Source: Streptomyces sp. NBRC 110028 (lineage in GTDB: Bacteria > Actinomycetota > Actinomycetes > Streptomycetales > Streptomycetaceae). From it: a stretch of DNA of 64,000 nt. This document shows, one piece after another, positions 35,167 to 43,717 of this stretch. The position numbers and the translations under genes are program-made. The notes below the pieces were generated by a model. That model saw only the letters and a list, made by a program, of their open reading frames with translations, was not told where the DNA came from and made no database searches. Position 1 is the stretch's first letter; each line of letters opens with the position of its first letter. The stretch is from positions 1 to 64,000 of the forward strand of contig NZ_BBUZ01000036.1 of assembly GCF_001417735.1 (NCBI RefSeq), read 5' to 3'.

Positions 35167-36360
35167 ATGTCGTATGTAGAGGTACCCGGGGCGAAAGTCC
35201 CGATCCGGATGTGGGCGGACCCCGCGACGGTCGAGGGCGTGGCCATGCAGCAGCTGCGGAACGTGGCCACGCTGCCGTGGATCAAGGGCCTGGCCGTGAT
35301 GCCGGACGTGCACTACGGAAAGGGCGCCACCGTCGGTTCGGTGATCGCGATGCAGGGGGCCGTGTGCCCGGCCGCGGTCGGCGTGGACATCGGCTGCGGG
35401 ATGTCGGCGGTCAAGTCGTCGCTCACCGCGGACGATCTGCCGGGCGATCTGTCGCGGCTGCGGTCCAGGATCGAGCAGACGATTCCGGTGGGCCGGGGGA
35501 TGCACGACGACCCGGTCGACCCGGGGCGGCTGCACGGGTTCGGGACCGCCGGGTGGGACGACTTCTGGGGACGGTTCGGGGGAGTGGCCGAGGCGGTCAA
35601 GTTCCGTCAGGAGCGGGCCACGAAGCAGATGGGGTCGCTCGGATCGGGCAACCACTTCATCGAGTTCTGTCTCGATGACGAGGGTTCGGTCTGGCTGATG
35701 CTGCACTCCGGTTCCCGGAACATCGGCAAGGAACTGGCCGAATACCACATCGGCCAGGCCCGCGGACTGCCGCACAACCAGGATCTGGTCGACCGTGACC
35801 TGGCCGTCTTCATCGCCGACACCCCGCAGATGGCCGCCTACCGGCACGATCTGTTCTGGGCGCAGGAGTACGCCAAGTACAACCGCGCGATCATGATGGC
35901 GCTCTTCCAGGACGTCGTGCGCAAGGAGTTCGCGAAGGCCCGGCCGGTCTTCGATCCGGTCATCTCCTGTCACCACAACTACGTGGCCGAGGAGCGGTAC
36001 GAGGACATGGACCTGCTGGTGACCCGCAAGGGCGCCATCCGCGCGGGCAGCGGGGACCACGGGATCATCCCCGGTTCCATGGGCACCGGTTCGTACATCG
36101 TCCGCGGTCTGGGCAACGAGGCGTCGTTCAACTCGGCCTCGCACGGCGCCGGCCGGAAGATGAGCCGGAACGCGGCGAAGAAGCGTTTCTCGACGCGGGA
36201 CCTGGAGGAGCAGACGCGGGGCGTGGAGTGCCGTAAGGACTCCGGCGTCGTGGACGAGATCCCGGGGGCGTACAAGCCCATCGAGAAGGTCATCGACCAG
36301 CAGCGGGACCTCGTCGAGGTGGTGGCCCGGCTCAAGCAGGTCGTCTGCGTCAAGGGGTGA
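35167..36360 (+). CDS. rtcB: RtcB-family RNA ligase
   Basis: A 397-aa RtcB: GTP-dependent, Mn-dependent ligase joining 3'-phosphate or 2',3'-cyclic phosphate to 5'-OH ends. Visible motifs in order: MPDVHYGKG, VDIGCGM (metal Cys), GSGNHFIEF, MLHSGSRNIG, SCHHNYV (metal His), RKGAIRAG (second Lys region), GSMGTGSY, HGAGR (guanylylated His region) and VECRKD. It has no archease (RtcB partner) gene adjacent. Length is close to short bacterial RtcB forms. ATG 35167 has GGGGGAATGAG upstream. RNA repair is the likely role; substrates in Streptomyces are unknown. Confidence 0.93.
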   Translation: MSYVEVPGAKVPIRMWADPATVEGVAMQQLRNVATLPWIKGLAVMPDVHYGKGATVGSVIAMQGAVCPAAVGVDIGCGMSAVKSSLTADDLPGDLSRLRSRIEQTIPVGRGMHDDPVDPGRLHGFGTAGWDDFWGRFGGVAEAVKFRQERATKQMGSLGSGNHFIEFCLDDEGSVWLMLHSGSRNIGKELAEYHIGQARGLPHNQDLVDRDLAVFIADTPQMAAYRHDLFWAQEYAKYNRAIMMALFQDVVRKEFAKARPVFDPVISCHHNYVAEERYEDMDLLVTRKGAIRAGSGDHGIIPGSMGTGSYIVRGLGNEASFNSASHGAGRKMSRNAAKKRFSTRDLEEQTRGVECRKDSGVVDEIPGAYKPIEKVIDQQRDLVEVVARLKQVVCVKG

Positions 36361-36366
36361 TACGAG

Positions 36367-36399
36367 CGGGGCCGTGGCCGTGCGTGACCGGCGGCCCCG
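36367..36399. terminator. Weak hairpin between rtcB and the SDR gene
   Basis: An 8-bp GC stem (36367-36374 with 36392-36399) with a 17-base loop between two convergent stop codons. Short stem and long loop make this tentative. Confidence 0.35.
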
Positions 36400-36402
36400 G
36401 CC

Positions 36403-37158
36403 TCAGCGCTCCCGGTGGACCTTGTGCTGGGCAGCCTGGGCGCGGGGGCGGATCACCATCAGGTCGACGTTGACGTGGGAGGGCCGGGTGACCGTCCAGG
36501 CGACGGTGTCGGCGACGTCGTCCGCGGTCAGCGGCTCGGCCACACCCTCGTAGACGGCGGCTGCCTTGCCCTCGTCCCCGCGGAACCGGTTCACCGCGAA
36601 CTCGTCCGTCATGACCATGCCCGGCGCGATCTCGATCACCCGCACCGGCTCGCCGCACAGCTCCAGCCGCAGCGTGCCCGCGATCGCGTGCGCGCCGTGC
36701 TTGGCGGCCACGTAACCGCCGCCGCCCTCGTACTGGATGTGGCCCGCCGTGGAGGACAGCACCACGATCGTGCCGTCGCCGGACGCGATGAGGGCGGGCA
36801 GCAGGGCCTGCGTCACATGGAGCACGCCCATCACGTTGACCTCGTACATCGCACGCCAGTCGGCCGGGTCGGAGGCCGCGACGCTCTCGGCGCCGATGGC
36901 CCCGCCCGCGTTGTTGACCAGCACGTCACAGCGGTCGACGTGATCGGCGAAGGTGGCGACGGCGTCCCGGTCGGTGACGTCCAGGACGTACGGCACGGCC
37001 TCGTGCCCCGCCTCCGTCAGCTCCGCCGCCAGCGCCTCGACGCGGTCCTTGCGGCGCGCGGCGAGGACGACGCGAAATCCGGCCGCGGCGAGCCTGCGGG
37101 CGGTGGCTGCCCCGATCCCACTGCTGGCCCCGGTGATGACTGCGGTACGGGTGGTCAT
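36403..37158 (-). CDS. Short-chain dehydrogenase/reductase (SDR)
   Basis: A 251-aa classical SDR. Cofactor motif TGASSGIG at about 9-16, NNAGG near 83, catalytic Ser in VVLSSTAGHIQ and YxxxK in GGYVAAKHG. The ATG (complement of 37156-37158) has AGGAGG 6-7 bases upstream; an open frame upstream of it is spurious. Arg residues following the second strand (AARRKDRVEAL) favour NADP. It resembles YdfG-like 3-hydroxy acid or serine dehydrogenases. Monocistronic and convergent with rtcB. Confidence 0.9.
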   Translation of the reverse strand: MTTRTAVITGASSGIGAATARRLAAAGFRVVLAARRKDRVEALAAELTEAGHEAVPYVLDVTDRDAVATFADHVDRCDVLVNNAGGAIGAESVAASDPADWRAMYEVNVMGVLHVTQALLPALIASGDGTIVVLSSTAGHIQYEGGGGYVAAKHGAHAIAGTLRLELCGEPVRVIEIAPGMVMTDEFAVNRFRGDEGKAAAVYEGVAEPLTADDVADTVAWTVTRPSHVNVDLMVIRPRAQAAQHKVHRER

Positions 37159-37366
37159 CGGCCCTCCTGCGGCGACGTGGCGTGCGTGATCGCGGTACGG
37201 AAATCGCACTGTGATCCATAAGCAGGATATGACCTTCCGATATGCGGCCGATCGGGGGACTGAAGATCGCAAACCGCTATCCGGCCCTGGCCCCGGGGAA
37301 GAGTGCACTGCGTCCGGCGCGCCGCCGGTCTCGGAGTGACCCATGCCCAAGGAGTGAATTCAGGCC

Positions 37367-38599
37367 ATGACCCATCAGAACAGAACGCTGTACCGGTCCC
37401 GTCGGTCCTTCCGCCGCTGGGGCGTCGCCTCCGCCGGAGCCCTCGCGGCGGCGGCGCTGGTGGCCGGCGCGCCGTCGGTCGCATGGGCCGCGGGCACTAC
37501 GCCGAACCCGTCGTCGGCCTCCGTATGCCCCCAGGACCAGGAGCAGCACGGGGACCGCAACCATGGGGATGGCCAGCAGCAGGGCAACAACCACCAGCAG
37601 CACGACAACGGGCATCACGCCAATGGGCAGCACGACAACGGGCATCACGCCAATGGGCAGCACGGCAACGGGCAGCACGGCAACAACAGCCAGTCCGGCA
37701 ACAGCGGGCAATCCGGCAGCGGCTGGTACGGCAACGGGCAGCAGCAGGGCAACGGGCAGCAGCAGGGCAACGGTCAGTCCGGTAACGGTCAGGCGGCCCA
37801 TGGGCAGTACGGGAACGGCCAGCACGGCAACGGCCAGGCGGCCCATGGGCAGTACGGGAACGGTCAGTCCGGCAACGGCCAGTCCGGTAACGGTCAGGCG
37901 GCCCATGGGCAGTACGGGAACGGCCAGCACGGCAACGGCCAGGCGGCCCATGGCCAGATGACCAACGGCCAGATGACCAACGGCCAAGCGGCCAACGGCC
38001 AGGCCGCCCAGAACGGCCGCCAGGACGGCCGTCCGCAGCGTTGGCAGCGCGAGAACAGCGCCCCGCAGGGTCACGGCTACCAGCAGCGTGGCATGGGCCA
38101 GTACGGCGAGTCGGCCCCGACCGAGATGGCCCCGCAGGACCGTTTCGGCGCCCCGTCCGCCCACGGTGACCACCAGGACGACCACGCCCGCAAGGACCAC
38201 CAGGCGCAGCAGAACCACCAGTCCGGCACCGACAACGCGCAGAGCACGAGCGGGCCGGTGACGCTGGAGCGGGCCGTGGAGATCGCCGAGTGCGAGGTCG
38301 GCGGCCGGGCCATCAGCGCCGAGCTGGTGGACGACTGCCCCGGGGACGACGCGCAGCAGAACAACCAGGGCAAGGACGACCACCGCCAGGACCAGCAGCA
38401 CCGGGACCCGCGCCACGACCACAAGCAGCAGGAGCCGCGCCACAAGGACGGCGACCACAAGGTGTGGGCCGTGGACGTCGAGTGCGGCGACACCGTCACC
38501 CGGGTGCTGATCGACCCGGACACCGGCTGCGTCCTCAGCTCAACTCAGCAGGAGGAGGACGAGGACCACGGGCACCACGGGCGTCCGCTCACCTTCTAG
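37367..38599 (+). CDS. Secreted Asn/Gln/Gly/His-rich repeat protein with a split PepSY-like domain
   Basis: A 410-aa exported protein. A Tat/Sec-like signal with Arg-rich start (RSRRSFRRW) and hydrophobic core ends near AWAAG (42). Residues about 60-230 are almost only Gly, Asn, Gln, His and Ser, in repeats such as GNGQ, AAHGQYGNGQ and HHANGQ. The C-terminal part resembles a PepSY module: VTLERAVEIAECEVGG ... ELVDDC, then VWAVDVECGDTVTRVLID ... GCVLSS. A charged Asp/His/Gln/Lys insert of about 40 residues divides it. Four Cys could form two disulfides. AAGGAG lies about 11 bases before ATG 37367. No named family; biofilm, metal-binding or wall association is conjecture. Confidence 0.75.
   Translation: MTHQNRTLYRSRRSFRRWGVASAGALAAAALVAGAPSVAWAAGTTPNPSSASVCPQDQEQHGDRNHGDGQQQGNNHQQHDNGHHANGQHDNGHHANGQHGNGQHGNNSQSGNSGQSGSGWYGNGQQQGNGQQQGNGQSGNGQAAHGQYGNGQHGNGQAAHGQYGNGQSGNGQSGNGQAAHGQYGNGQHGNGQAAHGQMTNGQMTNGQAANGQAAQNGRQDGRPQRWQRENSAPQGHGYQQRGMGQYGESAPTEMAPQDRFGAPSAHGDHQDDHARKDHQAQQNHQSGTDNAQSTSGPVTLERAVEIAECEVGGRAISAELVDDCPGDDAQQNNQGKDDHRQDQQHRDPRHDHKQQEPRHKDGDHKVWAVDVECGDTVTRVLIDPDTGCVLSSTQQEEDEDHGHHGRPLTF
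37601..37985 (+). repeat. Nested tandem repeats in the Asn/Gln-rich gene
   Basis: A 30-bp unit is exactly duplicated (37601-37630 and 37631-37660). A longer block is repeated at a 105-bp offset: 37775 onward and 37880 onward agree for about 74 bp. Between and after them run 12- to 15-bp units coding GNGQ. Recent duplication is likely because synonymous sites match. Confidence 0.85.
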
Positions 38600-38921
38600 G
38601 CGCGTACATGATCACGGCGACACCGGCCAGGCAGATGAACGCACCGAGAACATCGAATCGGTCGGGCCGGTAGCCATCGGCGACCATGCCCCAGGCGAGT
38701 GATCCGGCGACGAAGACGCCGCCGTACGCGGCGAGGATGCGGCCGAAGTCCGCGTCCGGCTGGAGCGTGGCGACGAAACCGTAGGCGCCCAGGGCGACGA
38801 CCCCGGCGCCGATCCAGGCCCATCCCCTGTGCTCGCGCACACCCTGCCAGACCAGCCAGGCGCCTCCGATCTCCAGGAGGGCGGCCAGGACGAACAGGCT
38901 GACGGAGCGTGCGATGAGCAT
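38589..38921 (-). CDS. YnfA-family (UPF0060) small membrane protein
   Basis: A 110-aa protein with four predicted helices (about 5-24, 30-50, 60-80, 90-107) matching UPF0060/YnfA: LEIGGAWLVWQGVRE, AYGGVFVAGSLAWG and the DRFDVLGAFICLAGVAVIM ending. The fold is related to small multidrug resistance transporters but transport activity is unproven. Its 3' end overlaps that of the convergent PepSY gene by 11 bp. The ATG is at 38921. Confidence 0.88.
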   Translation of the reverse strand: MLIARSVSLFVLAALLEIGGAWLVWQGVREHRGWAWIGAGVVALGAYGFVATLQPDADFGRILAAYGGVFVAGSLAWGMVADGYRPDRFDVLGAFICLAGVAVIMYAPRR

Positions 38922-38947
38922 GGGGGGAAGGCTAGATCACGGCCCGC

Positions 38948-39382
38948 TCAGGGCCAGACCAGGCAGTACGGCTGGTGGCCCGCCTCGTGCAGCCGGTGGC
39001 TGAAGTCCTGCCACTCGTGGAGCAGTTGGTAGACCAGGAACGCGTCGCGCGGACCGCCGCGGTCCGGGACCGTGGACCAGATGAAGGCGGCGGCTCCCAC
39101 CGCCTCCTCGCCGACGCCGCGCAGCGGGTCGACGGCGGTCATCGGCAGCTTGACGACGGCGTAGTCCGGGTGCAGGACGACCAGTTCGAGCGGGGGCACC
39201 TTGTGCAGGGGGACGCCCTCGATGCCGGTGAGGACCATCGCGGCCACCGTCTCCGGCTTGATCTTGGTGAACATGCCGTGGCCCAGCTCGTCGCCGCCGA
39301 GTTCCTCGGGGCGCATGGAGATGGGGACCCGGGCCGCGGTGGCCCCGTCGGGCGCGCCGAAGTACTTGTAGGTCACCCCCAT
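38948..39382 (-). CDS. Hypothetical protein, conserved-looking
   Basis: A 144-aa soluble protein from the ATG at 39382 (AGGAG 11 bases upstream); 53 further upstream codons in frame lack support. It has no signal peptide or membrane helix. Notable stretches are GVTYKYFGAPDG at the start, ELVVLHPDYAVVKLPMTAVDPL in the middle and LLHEWQDFSHRLHEAGHQPYCLVW at the end. I do not recognise the family. Third-position G/C bias supports coding. It is divergent from hemL across a 261-bp region. Confidence 0.65.
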   Translation of the reverse strand: MGVTYKYFGAPDGATAARVPISMRPEELGGDELGHGMFTKIKPETVAAMVLTGIEGVPLHKVPPLELVVLHPDYAVVKLPMTAVDPLRGVGEEAVGAAAFIWSTVPDRGGPRDAFLVYQLLHEWQDFSHRLHEAGHQPYCLVWP

Positions 39383-39540
39383 GCGGCCCCCGCTCCTGCT
39401 TGCCCTGCCCGCGTCTTCTCGCCGATGGCGTCCGGGGCGGGCACGCTCGGGGCCTCGATCGTCAGTCCCTTCACCCAGTTCGCCACCGCGATGCATATCT
39501 CCACCCGACCACTCGCGGCCGCCGCCGCGCAACCCGAACA

Positions 39541-39569
39541 TTGCGACTGATCAAACTGATCAATATGAC
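39541..39569 (+). promoter_or_regulatory. Putative hemL promoter with tandem ACTGATCAA
   Basis: TTGCGA (39541-39546) and TATGAC (39564-39569) are separated by 17 bases. The spacer plus last base of the -35 box consists of two exact copies of ACTGATCAA (39546-39554 and 39555-39563), each containing the palindrome TGATCA. It lies about 75 bp upstream of hemL. The arrangement suggests an operator, but no known regulator is matched. Confidence 0.4.
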
Positions 39570-39643
39570 TGAGACCTCCCCCGCGTCGGCGTTGTGAAAC
39601 TCCCGGCGGCAGGACTCCGTCACCCTCTGACAACATGGCTTGC

Positions 39644-40951
39644 GTGAGCTATCCGTACGCAGCCCCAGTTTCGCAGACGCTTTTCGATCGTGCGGCCGTC
39701 GTGACGCCCGGCGGCGTGAACTCTCCGGTCCGGGCTTTCCGCGCCGTCGGAGGTACGCCCCGCTTTATGGTGTCCGGTGACGGTCCGTACCTCACCGATG
39801 CCGACGGCCGCGAGTACGTCGACCTCGTGTGTTCGTGGGGACCGATGATCCTCGGCCATTCACACCCCGAGGTGATCGCGGCCGTCCAGGCCGCCGTCGC
39901 ACGGGGTACGTCGTTCGGTACGCCGGGCGAGGGCGAGGTCGAACTCGCCGAGGAGATCGTGGCCCGGGTCGGCCCCGTCGAGCAGGTGCGCCTGGTGTCG
40001 TCCGGCACCGAGGCGACGATGTCGGCGATCCGGCTGGCCCGCGGGTTCACCGGCCGCCCCAAGGTGATCAAGTTCGCCGGTTGCTACCACGGCCATGTGG
40101 ACGCCCTGCTGGCCGCGGCCGGGTCCGGGGTGGCGACCTTCGGGCTGCCGGACACCCCCGGGGTGACGGGCGCGCAGGCGGGGGAGACCCTCGTGCTGCC
40201 GTACAACGACCTGGAGGCGGTGCGGGCGGCGTTCGCCGCGCACCCGGGCGAGATCGCCTGCGTGATCACCGAGGCGGCGCCGGGCAACATGGGCGTGGTG
40301 CCGCCGCTGCCGGGGTTCAACGCGGGCCTGAAGCAGTTGTGCTCCGACAACGGCGCGCTCTACATCTCCGACGAGGTCATGACCGGCTTCCGGGTCTCCA
40401 GGGCCGGCTGGTTCGGGCTCGACGGGGTCGTACCCGATCTGATGACCTTCGGGAAGGTCATGGGCGGCGGCTTCCCGGCCGCGGCCTTCGGCGGCCGCAG
40501 CGATGTGATGGCGCAGCTCGCCCCGGCGGGCCCGGTCTACCAGGCGGGCACGCTGTCCGGGAACCCGGTCGCGACGGCGGCCGGTGTGGCGCAGCTGCGG
40601 CTGCTGGACGACGCGGCGTACGCAAAGGTCGACGCGGCCTCCGCGCAGCTGCGGGCGCTGGCGAGCGAGGCGCTGGAGAAGGCGGGCGTCGCGCACAGGG
40701 TGCAGAACGCGGGCAGCATGTTCACCGTCTTCTTCACCGACGAGGACGTCACGGACTACGCCAAGGCGAAGGCGCAGCAGGCGTTCCGCTTCACCCCCTT
40801 CTTCCACTCGATGCTGTCCCAGGGCGTCTATCTGCCGCCGTCGGCCTTCGAGTCGTGGTTCGTCTCGACGGCCCATGACGAGCGGGCGCTGGAGCGGGTG
40901 GCGGAGGCGTTGCCGGGGGCGGCGCGGGCCGCCGCCGAGGCGGCTGAATGA
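39644..40951 (+). CDS. hemL: Glutamate-1-semialdehyde 2,1-aminomutase
   Basis: A 435-aa PLP enzyme converting glutamate-1-semialdehyde, the HemA product, to 5-aminolevulinate, the HemB substrate. Seen: TPGGVNSPVRAFRAVGG near 20-36, the fold motif SSGTEATMSAIRLAR, YISDEVMTGFR and the PLP-lysine in MTFGKVMGGGFPAAAFGG. GTG 39644 gives SYPYAAPVSQ, the usual beginning; ATG 39635 would add three residues. Neither has a clear ribosome site, so a leaderless or poorly initiated mRNA is possible. The stop overlaps the next gene (ATGA), coupling it to the phosphatase. Confidence 0.95.
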   Translation: MSYPYAAPVSQTLFDRAAVVTPGGVNSPVRAFRAVGGTPRFMVSGDGPYLTDADGREYVDLVCSWGPMILGHSHPEVIAAVQAAVARGTSFGTPGEGEVELAEEIVARVGPVEQVRLVSSGTEATMSAIRLARGFTGRPKVIKFAGCYHGHVDALLAAAGSGVATFGLPDTPGVTGAQAGETLVLPYNDLEAVRAAFAAHPGEIACVITEAAPGNMGVVPPLPGFNAGLKQLCSDNGALYISDEVMTGFRVSRAGWFGLDGVVPDLMTFGKVMGGGFPAAAFGGRSDVMAQLAPAGPVYQAGTLSGNPVATAAGVAQLRLLDDAAYAKVDAASAQLRALASEALEKAGVAHRVQNAGSMFTVFFTDEDVTDYAKAKAQQAFRFTPFFHSMLSQGVYLPPSAFESWFVSTAHDERALERVAEALPGAARAAAEAAE

Positions 40952-41646
40952 TGGGTGGCATGACACAGAGCGAGAACGACATCACCGTCGTCCATGTGAT
41001 GCGCCACGGCGAGGTGGAGAACCCGGAGGGCGTGCTGTACGGGCGTCTGCCGGGCTACCACCTGTCCGAGCTGGGCCGCCGCATGGCCGACCGGGTCGCC
41101 GAGCACCTCGCTGAGCGCGACATCACCCATGTGGTCGCCTCCCCGCTGGAGCGGGCCCAGGAGACGGCCGCGCCGATCGGCAAGGCGCACGGTCTGGACG
41201 TGGCCGTCGACCAGCGGCTGATCGAGGCGGCGAACGCTTTCCAGGGGAAGACCTTCGGGGTCGGCGACGGCGCGCTGCGCAGGCCGTCCAACTGGCGTCA
41301 TCTCACCAACCCCTTCCGTCCCTCCTGGGGCGAGCCGTACATCGACCAGGTGGTGCGGATGATGGGGGCGCTGGGCGCGGCGCGCGACGCCGCCCGTGGG
41401 CATGAGGCGGTCTGCGTCAGTCATCAGCTGCCGATCTGGATCGTGCGCAGCTTCGTGGAGCGGCGGCGGCTGTGGCACGACCCGCGCAAGCGGCAGTGCA
41501 CCCTGGCCAGCCTCACCAGCTTCACGTACCGCGGCGACAAGATCGTGTCCGTCGGGTACAGCGAACCGGCCCGTGATCTGGTCCCGGCCCATCTCCTCGC
41601 GGGAGCGAAGAAGGTGAAGGGGGCCTCCAAGGGGGTCGGCGCGTGA
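40948..41646 (+). CDS. Histidine phosphatase-family protein
   Basis: A 232-aa phosphoglycerate mutase-like phosphatase. The catalytic RHGE motif is near 19-22 (HVMRHGEVENP), the second Arg is in SPLERAQET, and a catalytic His is in AVCVSHQLPIW. All active-site elements are intact. ATG 40948 overlaps hemL; ATG 40960 (TQSENDITV) is an alternative start. In S. coelicolor the hemL neighbour is a similar enzyme. The substrate is unknown. A C-terminal Lys-rich tail (AKKVKGASKG) is present. Confidence 0.88.
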   Translation: MMGGMTQSENDITVVHVMRHGEVENPEGVLYGRLPGYHLSELGRRMADRVAEHLAERDITHVVASPLERAQETAAPIGKAHGLDVAVDQRLIEAANAFQGKTFGVGDGALRRPSNWRHLTNPFRPSWGEPYIDQVVRMMGALGAARDAARGHEAVCVSHQLPIWIVRSFVERRRLWHDPRKRQCTLASLTSFTYRGDKIVSVGYSEPARDLVPAHLLAGAKKVKGASKGVGA

Positions 41647-41809
41647 CCAGCACGCTGTAGGTGCCTCATCGCAGGGGGTCATCGATCCCGGGCTATTGTG
41701 CCGGGACTGTAAGTGAGCGCGTCCGTGCGGAACCGCGCTATTCGTCTCGCCATCTCAAAGGTCGTCCGTGCCCGGACAACCAGTACGGCGAGTGCGAATT
41801 GAGGACGCT

Positions 41810-42994
41810 ATGCGTGAGGTCAGCCGGAGGGGGATCCTAGGTCTCGGTATGGGGGCGGTCGCGTCACTGACCGCTGTCGGCTGCTCCTCATCGGGGTCGG
41901 GCAAGGCGGCGCCGAAGAGGACGGCGCAGGCGAAGCCGATAGGTGATGGTTCCACTTCCCGTGGGGTGAGTCGGCCGAAGGATCCCGAGCCGGAGCGTCT
42001 TGAGCGGGGGCAGAAGCCGCCGCAGTTCGTGGTGTTCTCCTGGGACGGCGCGGGAGAGGTCGGCAACGGCCTCTTCCCGCGTTTCCGGAAGCTCGCCGAG
42101 GATCACGGCGCGACCATGACGTTCTTCCTCTCCGGCCTTTACTGCCTGCCGGAGTCGAAGAAGTCGCTCTACAAGCCGCCGAACAACCCGGTGGGCGCCT
42201 CCGACATCGGCTATCTCTCCGACGACCACATCAAGGCGACGCTGCGGAACGTGCGTCTGGCCTGGCTGGAGGGGCATGAGATAGGGACCCACTTCAACGG
42301 TCACTTCTGCTCCGGCCGCGGCACCGTCGCCGACTGGACGTCCGCCCAGTGGGAGTCCGAGGTCGAGCAGGCCGTGTCGTTCGTCACGCAGTGGCGTACG
42401 AACACCGGATTCAAGGATGTCGATCCGCTGCCCTTCGATTACCGAGAGGAACTGATCGGCGGGCGCACCCCCTGTCTGCTGGGGCAGCAGAATCTGCTGC
42501 CGACCGCCCGCAAGCTCGGCTGGCGCTATGACGCCAGTTCGCCCGGCGGCCGCCAGGTGTGGCCGTCGAAGAAGCAGGGGCTGTGGGACTATCCGCTGCA
42601 GCAGATTCCCTTCCCCGGCCATTCCTTCGAAGTGCTGTCGATGGATTACAACATCCTGGCCAACCAGTCGCGGAATTCCACGAACGCACCGCCCGCCAAC
42701 TACCCGGGCTGGCGCAAGCAGGCCGCCGACGCCTACATCGCCGGTTTCCAGCGCGCCTACGAGACCAATCGCGCCCCGTTCTTCATCGGAAACCACTTCG
42801 AGAAGTGGAACGGCGGCATCTATATGGACGCCGTCGAGGAAGCGCTCAAGCACATGGCCGACGAGAAGCACAAGGACGTGCGGCTGGTGTCCTTCAAACA
42901 GCTCACGGACTGGATGGACGCGCAGGATCCGGCGGTGCTCGCGGACCTTCAGGGGTTCGGTGTGGGCGAGGCGTGGCGCGCGAGCGGCCGCTGA
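41810..42994 (+). CDS. Tat-exported lipoprotein related to polysaccharide deacetylases
   Basis: A 394-aa exported protein. The N-terminus holds a twin-arginine motif (SRRGILGLG) followed by a lipobox (LTAVGC, Cys25), so it is probably a Tat-dependent lipoprotein. The NodB-like fold is suggested by FVVFSWDGAGE near 75, MTFFLSGLY, HEIGTHFNGHFC (His-x3-His metal pair) and a late FIGNHFEKW. The first metal Asp is in WDGAGE. GAGGA is 5 bases upstream of ATG 41810; an upstream ATG at 41768 lacks support. It lies between hemL and the cytochrome c maturation genes. The substrate is unknown. Confidence 0.82.
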   Translation: MREVSRRGILGLGMGAVASLTAVGCSSSGSGKAAPKRTAQAKPIGDGSTSRGVSRPKDPEPERLERGQKPPQFVVFSWDGAGEVGNGLFPRFRKLAEDHGATMTFFLSGLYCLPESKKSLYKPPNNPVGASDIGYLSDDHIKATLRNVRLAWLEGHEIGTHFNGHFCSGRGTVADWTSAQWESEVEQAVSFVTQWRTNTGFKDVDPLPFDYREELIGGRTPCLLGQQNLLPTARKLGWRYDASSPGGRQVWPSKKQGLWDYPLQQIPFPGHSFEVLSMDYNILANQSRNSTNAPPANYPGWRKQAADAYIAGFQRAYETNRAPFFIGNHFEKWNGGIYMDAVEEALKHMADEKHKDVRLVSFKQLTDWMDAQDPAVLADLQGFGVGEAWRASGR

Positions 42995-43093
42995 CCGCCC
43001 CGCCCCGGGCCGGTGGGGCCCGCGGCGCCGGGGCCGGGGAGGCGCCGAGGGGGGTGGGGAAGATCCCCAAAAGGGCCATGCGAAACTTTTCAC

Positions 43094-43711
43094 ATGAGTG
43101 CCTGCCGCGCCCCTCGGCGCCTCGCGACCTTCCGTCGCGCAACCGTGCTGGCCACCGGGGCCGCGGTTGCCGCGCTGTCCCTCTCCGCCTGTGGTAGCGG
43201 CGGCACCTCGGGCGGCTCGGCCGATACCAAGTTCGTGCAGGGCAAGGGCGGCATCGACACCGTGCCCGAGAAGGACCGCCAGGACGCCCCCGAGCTGTCC
43301 GGCAAGACCCTCGAGGGCAAGCCGCTCGACGTGGCCGACTACAAGGGCAAGATCGTCGTCCTGAACGTATGGGGTTCCTGGTGCGCGCCCTGCCGGGCCG
43401 AGGCCCCGAACCTCGCGAAGGTCGCCAAGGACACCAAGGCCAAGGGCGTCCAGTTCATCGGGATCAACACGCGCGACGGCAACCGAGCCCCCGCGCTCAG
43501 GTTCGAGAAGGCGTTCAAGGTCGACTACCCGAGCCTGTACGACCCGATCGGCAAGCTGATGCTGCGCTTCCCCAAGGGGAGCCTCAACCCGCAGGCCATC
43601 CCGTCGACCATCGTGCTGGACCGGGACGGCAGGATCGCGGCCCGCGCGCTCACCCCGCTCAGCGAGGACAGCATGCGCAAGATGGTCGACCCGCTCATCG
43701 CGGAGAAGTGA
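43094..43711 (+). CDS. TlpA/ResA-like thiol-disulfide oxidoreductase lipoprotein
   Basis: A 205-aa membrane-anchored thioredoxin-fold protein. The N-terminal signal ends in the lipobox LSLSACGS (Cys34). The redox motif is WGSWCAPCRAEAPN (CxxC near 96-99), with the cis-Pro region NPQAIPSTIVLDRDG near 176. In System II cytochrome c biogenesis such proteins reduce apocytochrome haem-binding Cys pairs using electrons from CcdA, whose gene follows 6 bp downstream. It heads the tlpA-ccdA-resB-ccsB operon. Confidence 0.92.
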   Translation: MSACRAPRRLATFRRATVLATGAAVAALSLSACGSGGTSGGSADTKFVQGKGGIDTVPEKDRQDAPELSGKTLEGKPLDVADYKGKIVVLNVWGSWCAPCRAEAPNLAKVAKDTKAKGVQFIGINTRDGNRAPALRFEKAFKVDYPSLYDPIGKLMLRFPKGSLNPQAIPSTIVLDRDGRIAARALTPLSEDSMRKMVDPLIAEK

Positions 43712-43717
43712 CCTCTT

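Noticed and set aside
39565..39597. A 10-codon frame (MTETSPASAL) upstream of hemL as a leader peptide.
   Set aside because: No ribosome site, no regulatory codon run and no hairpin pair after it; it probably arises by chance.
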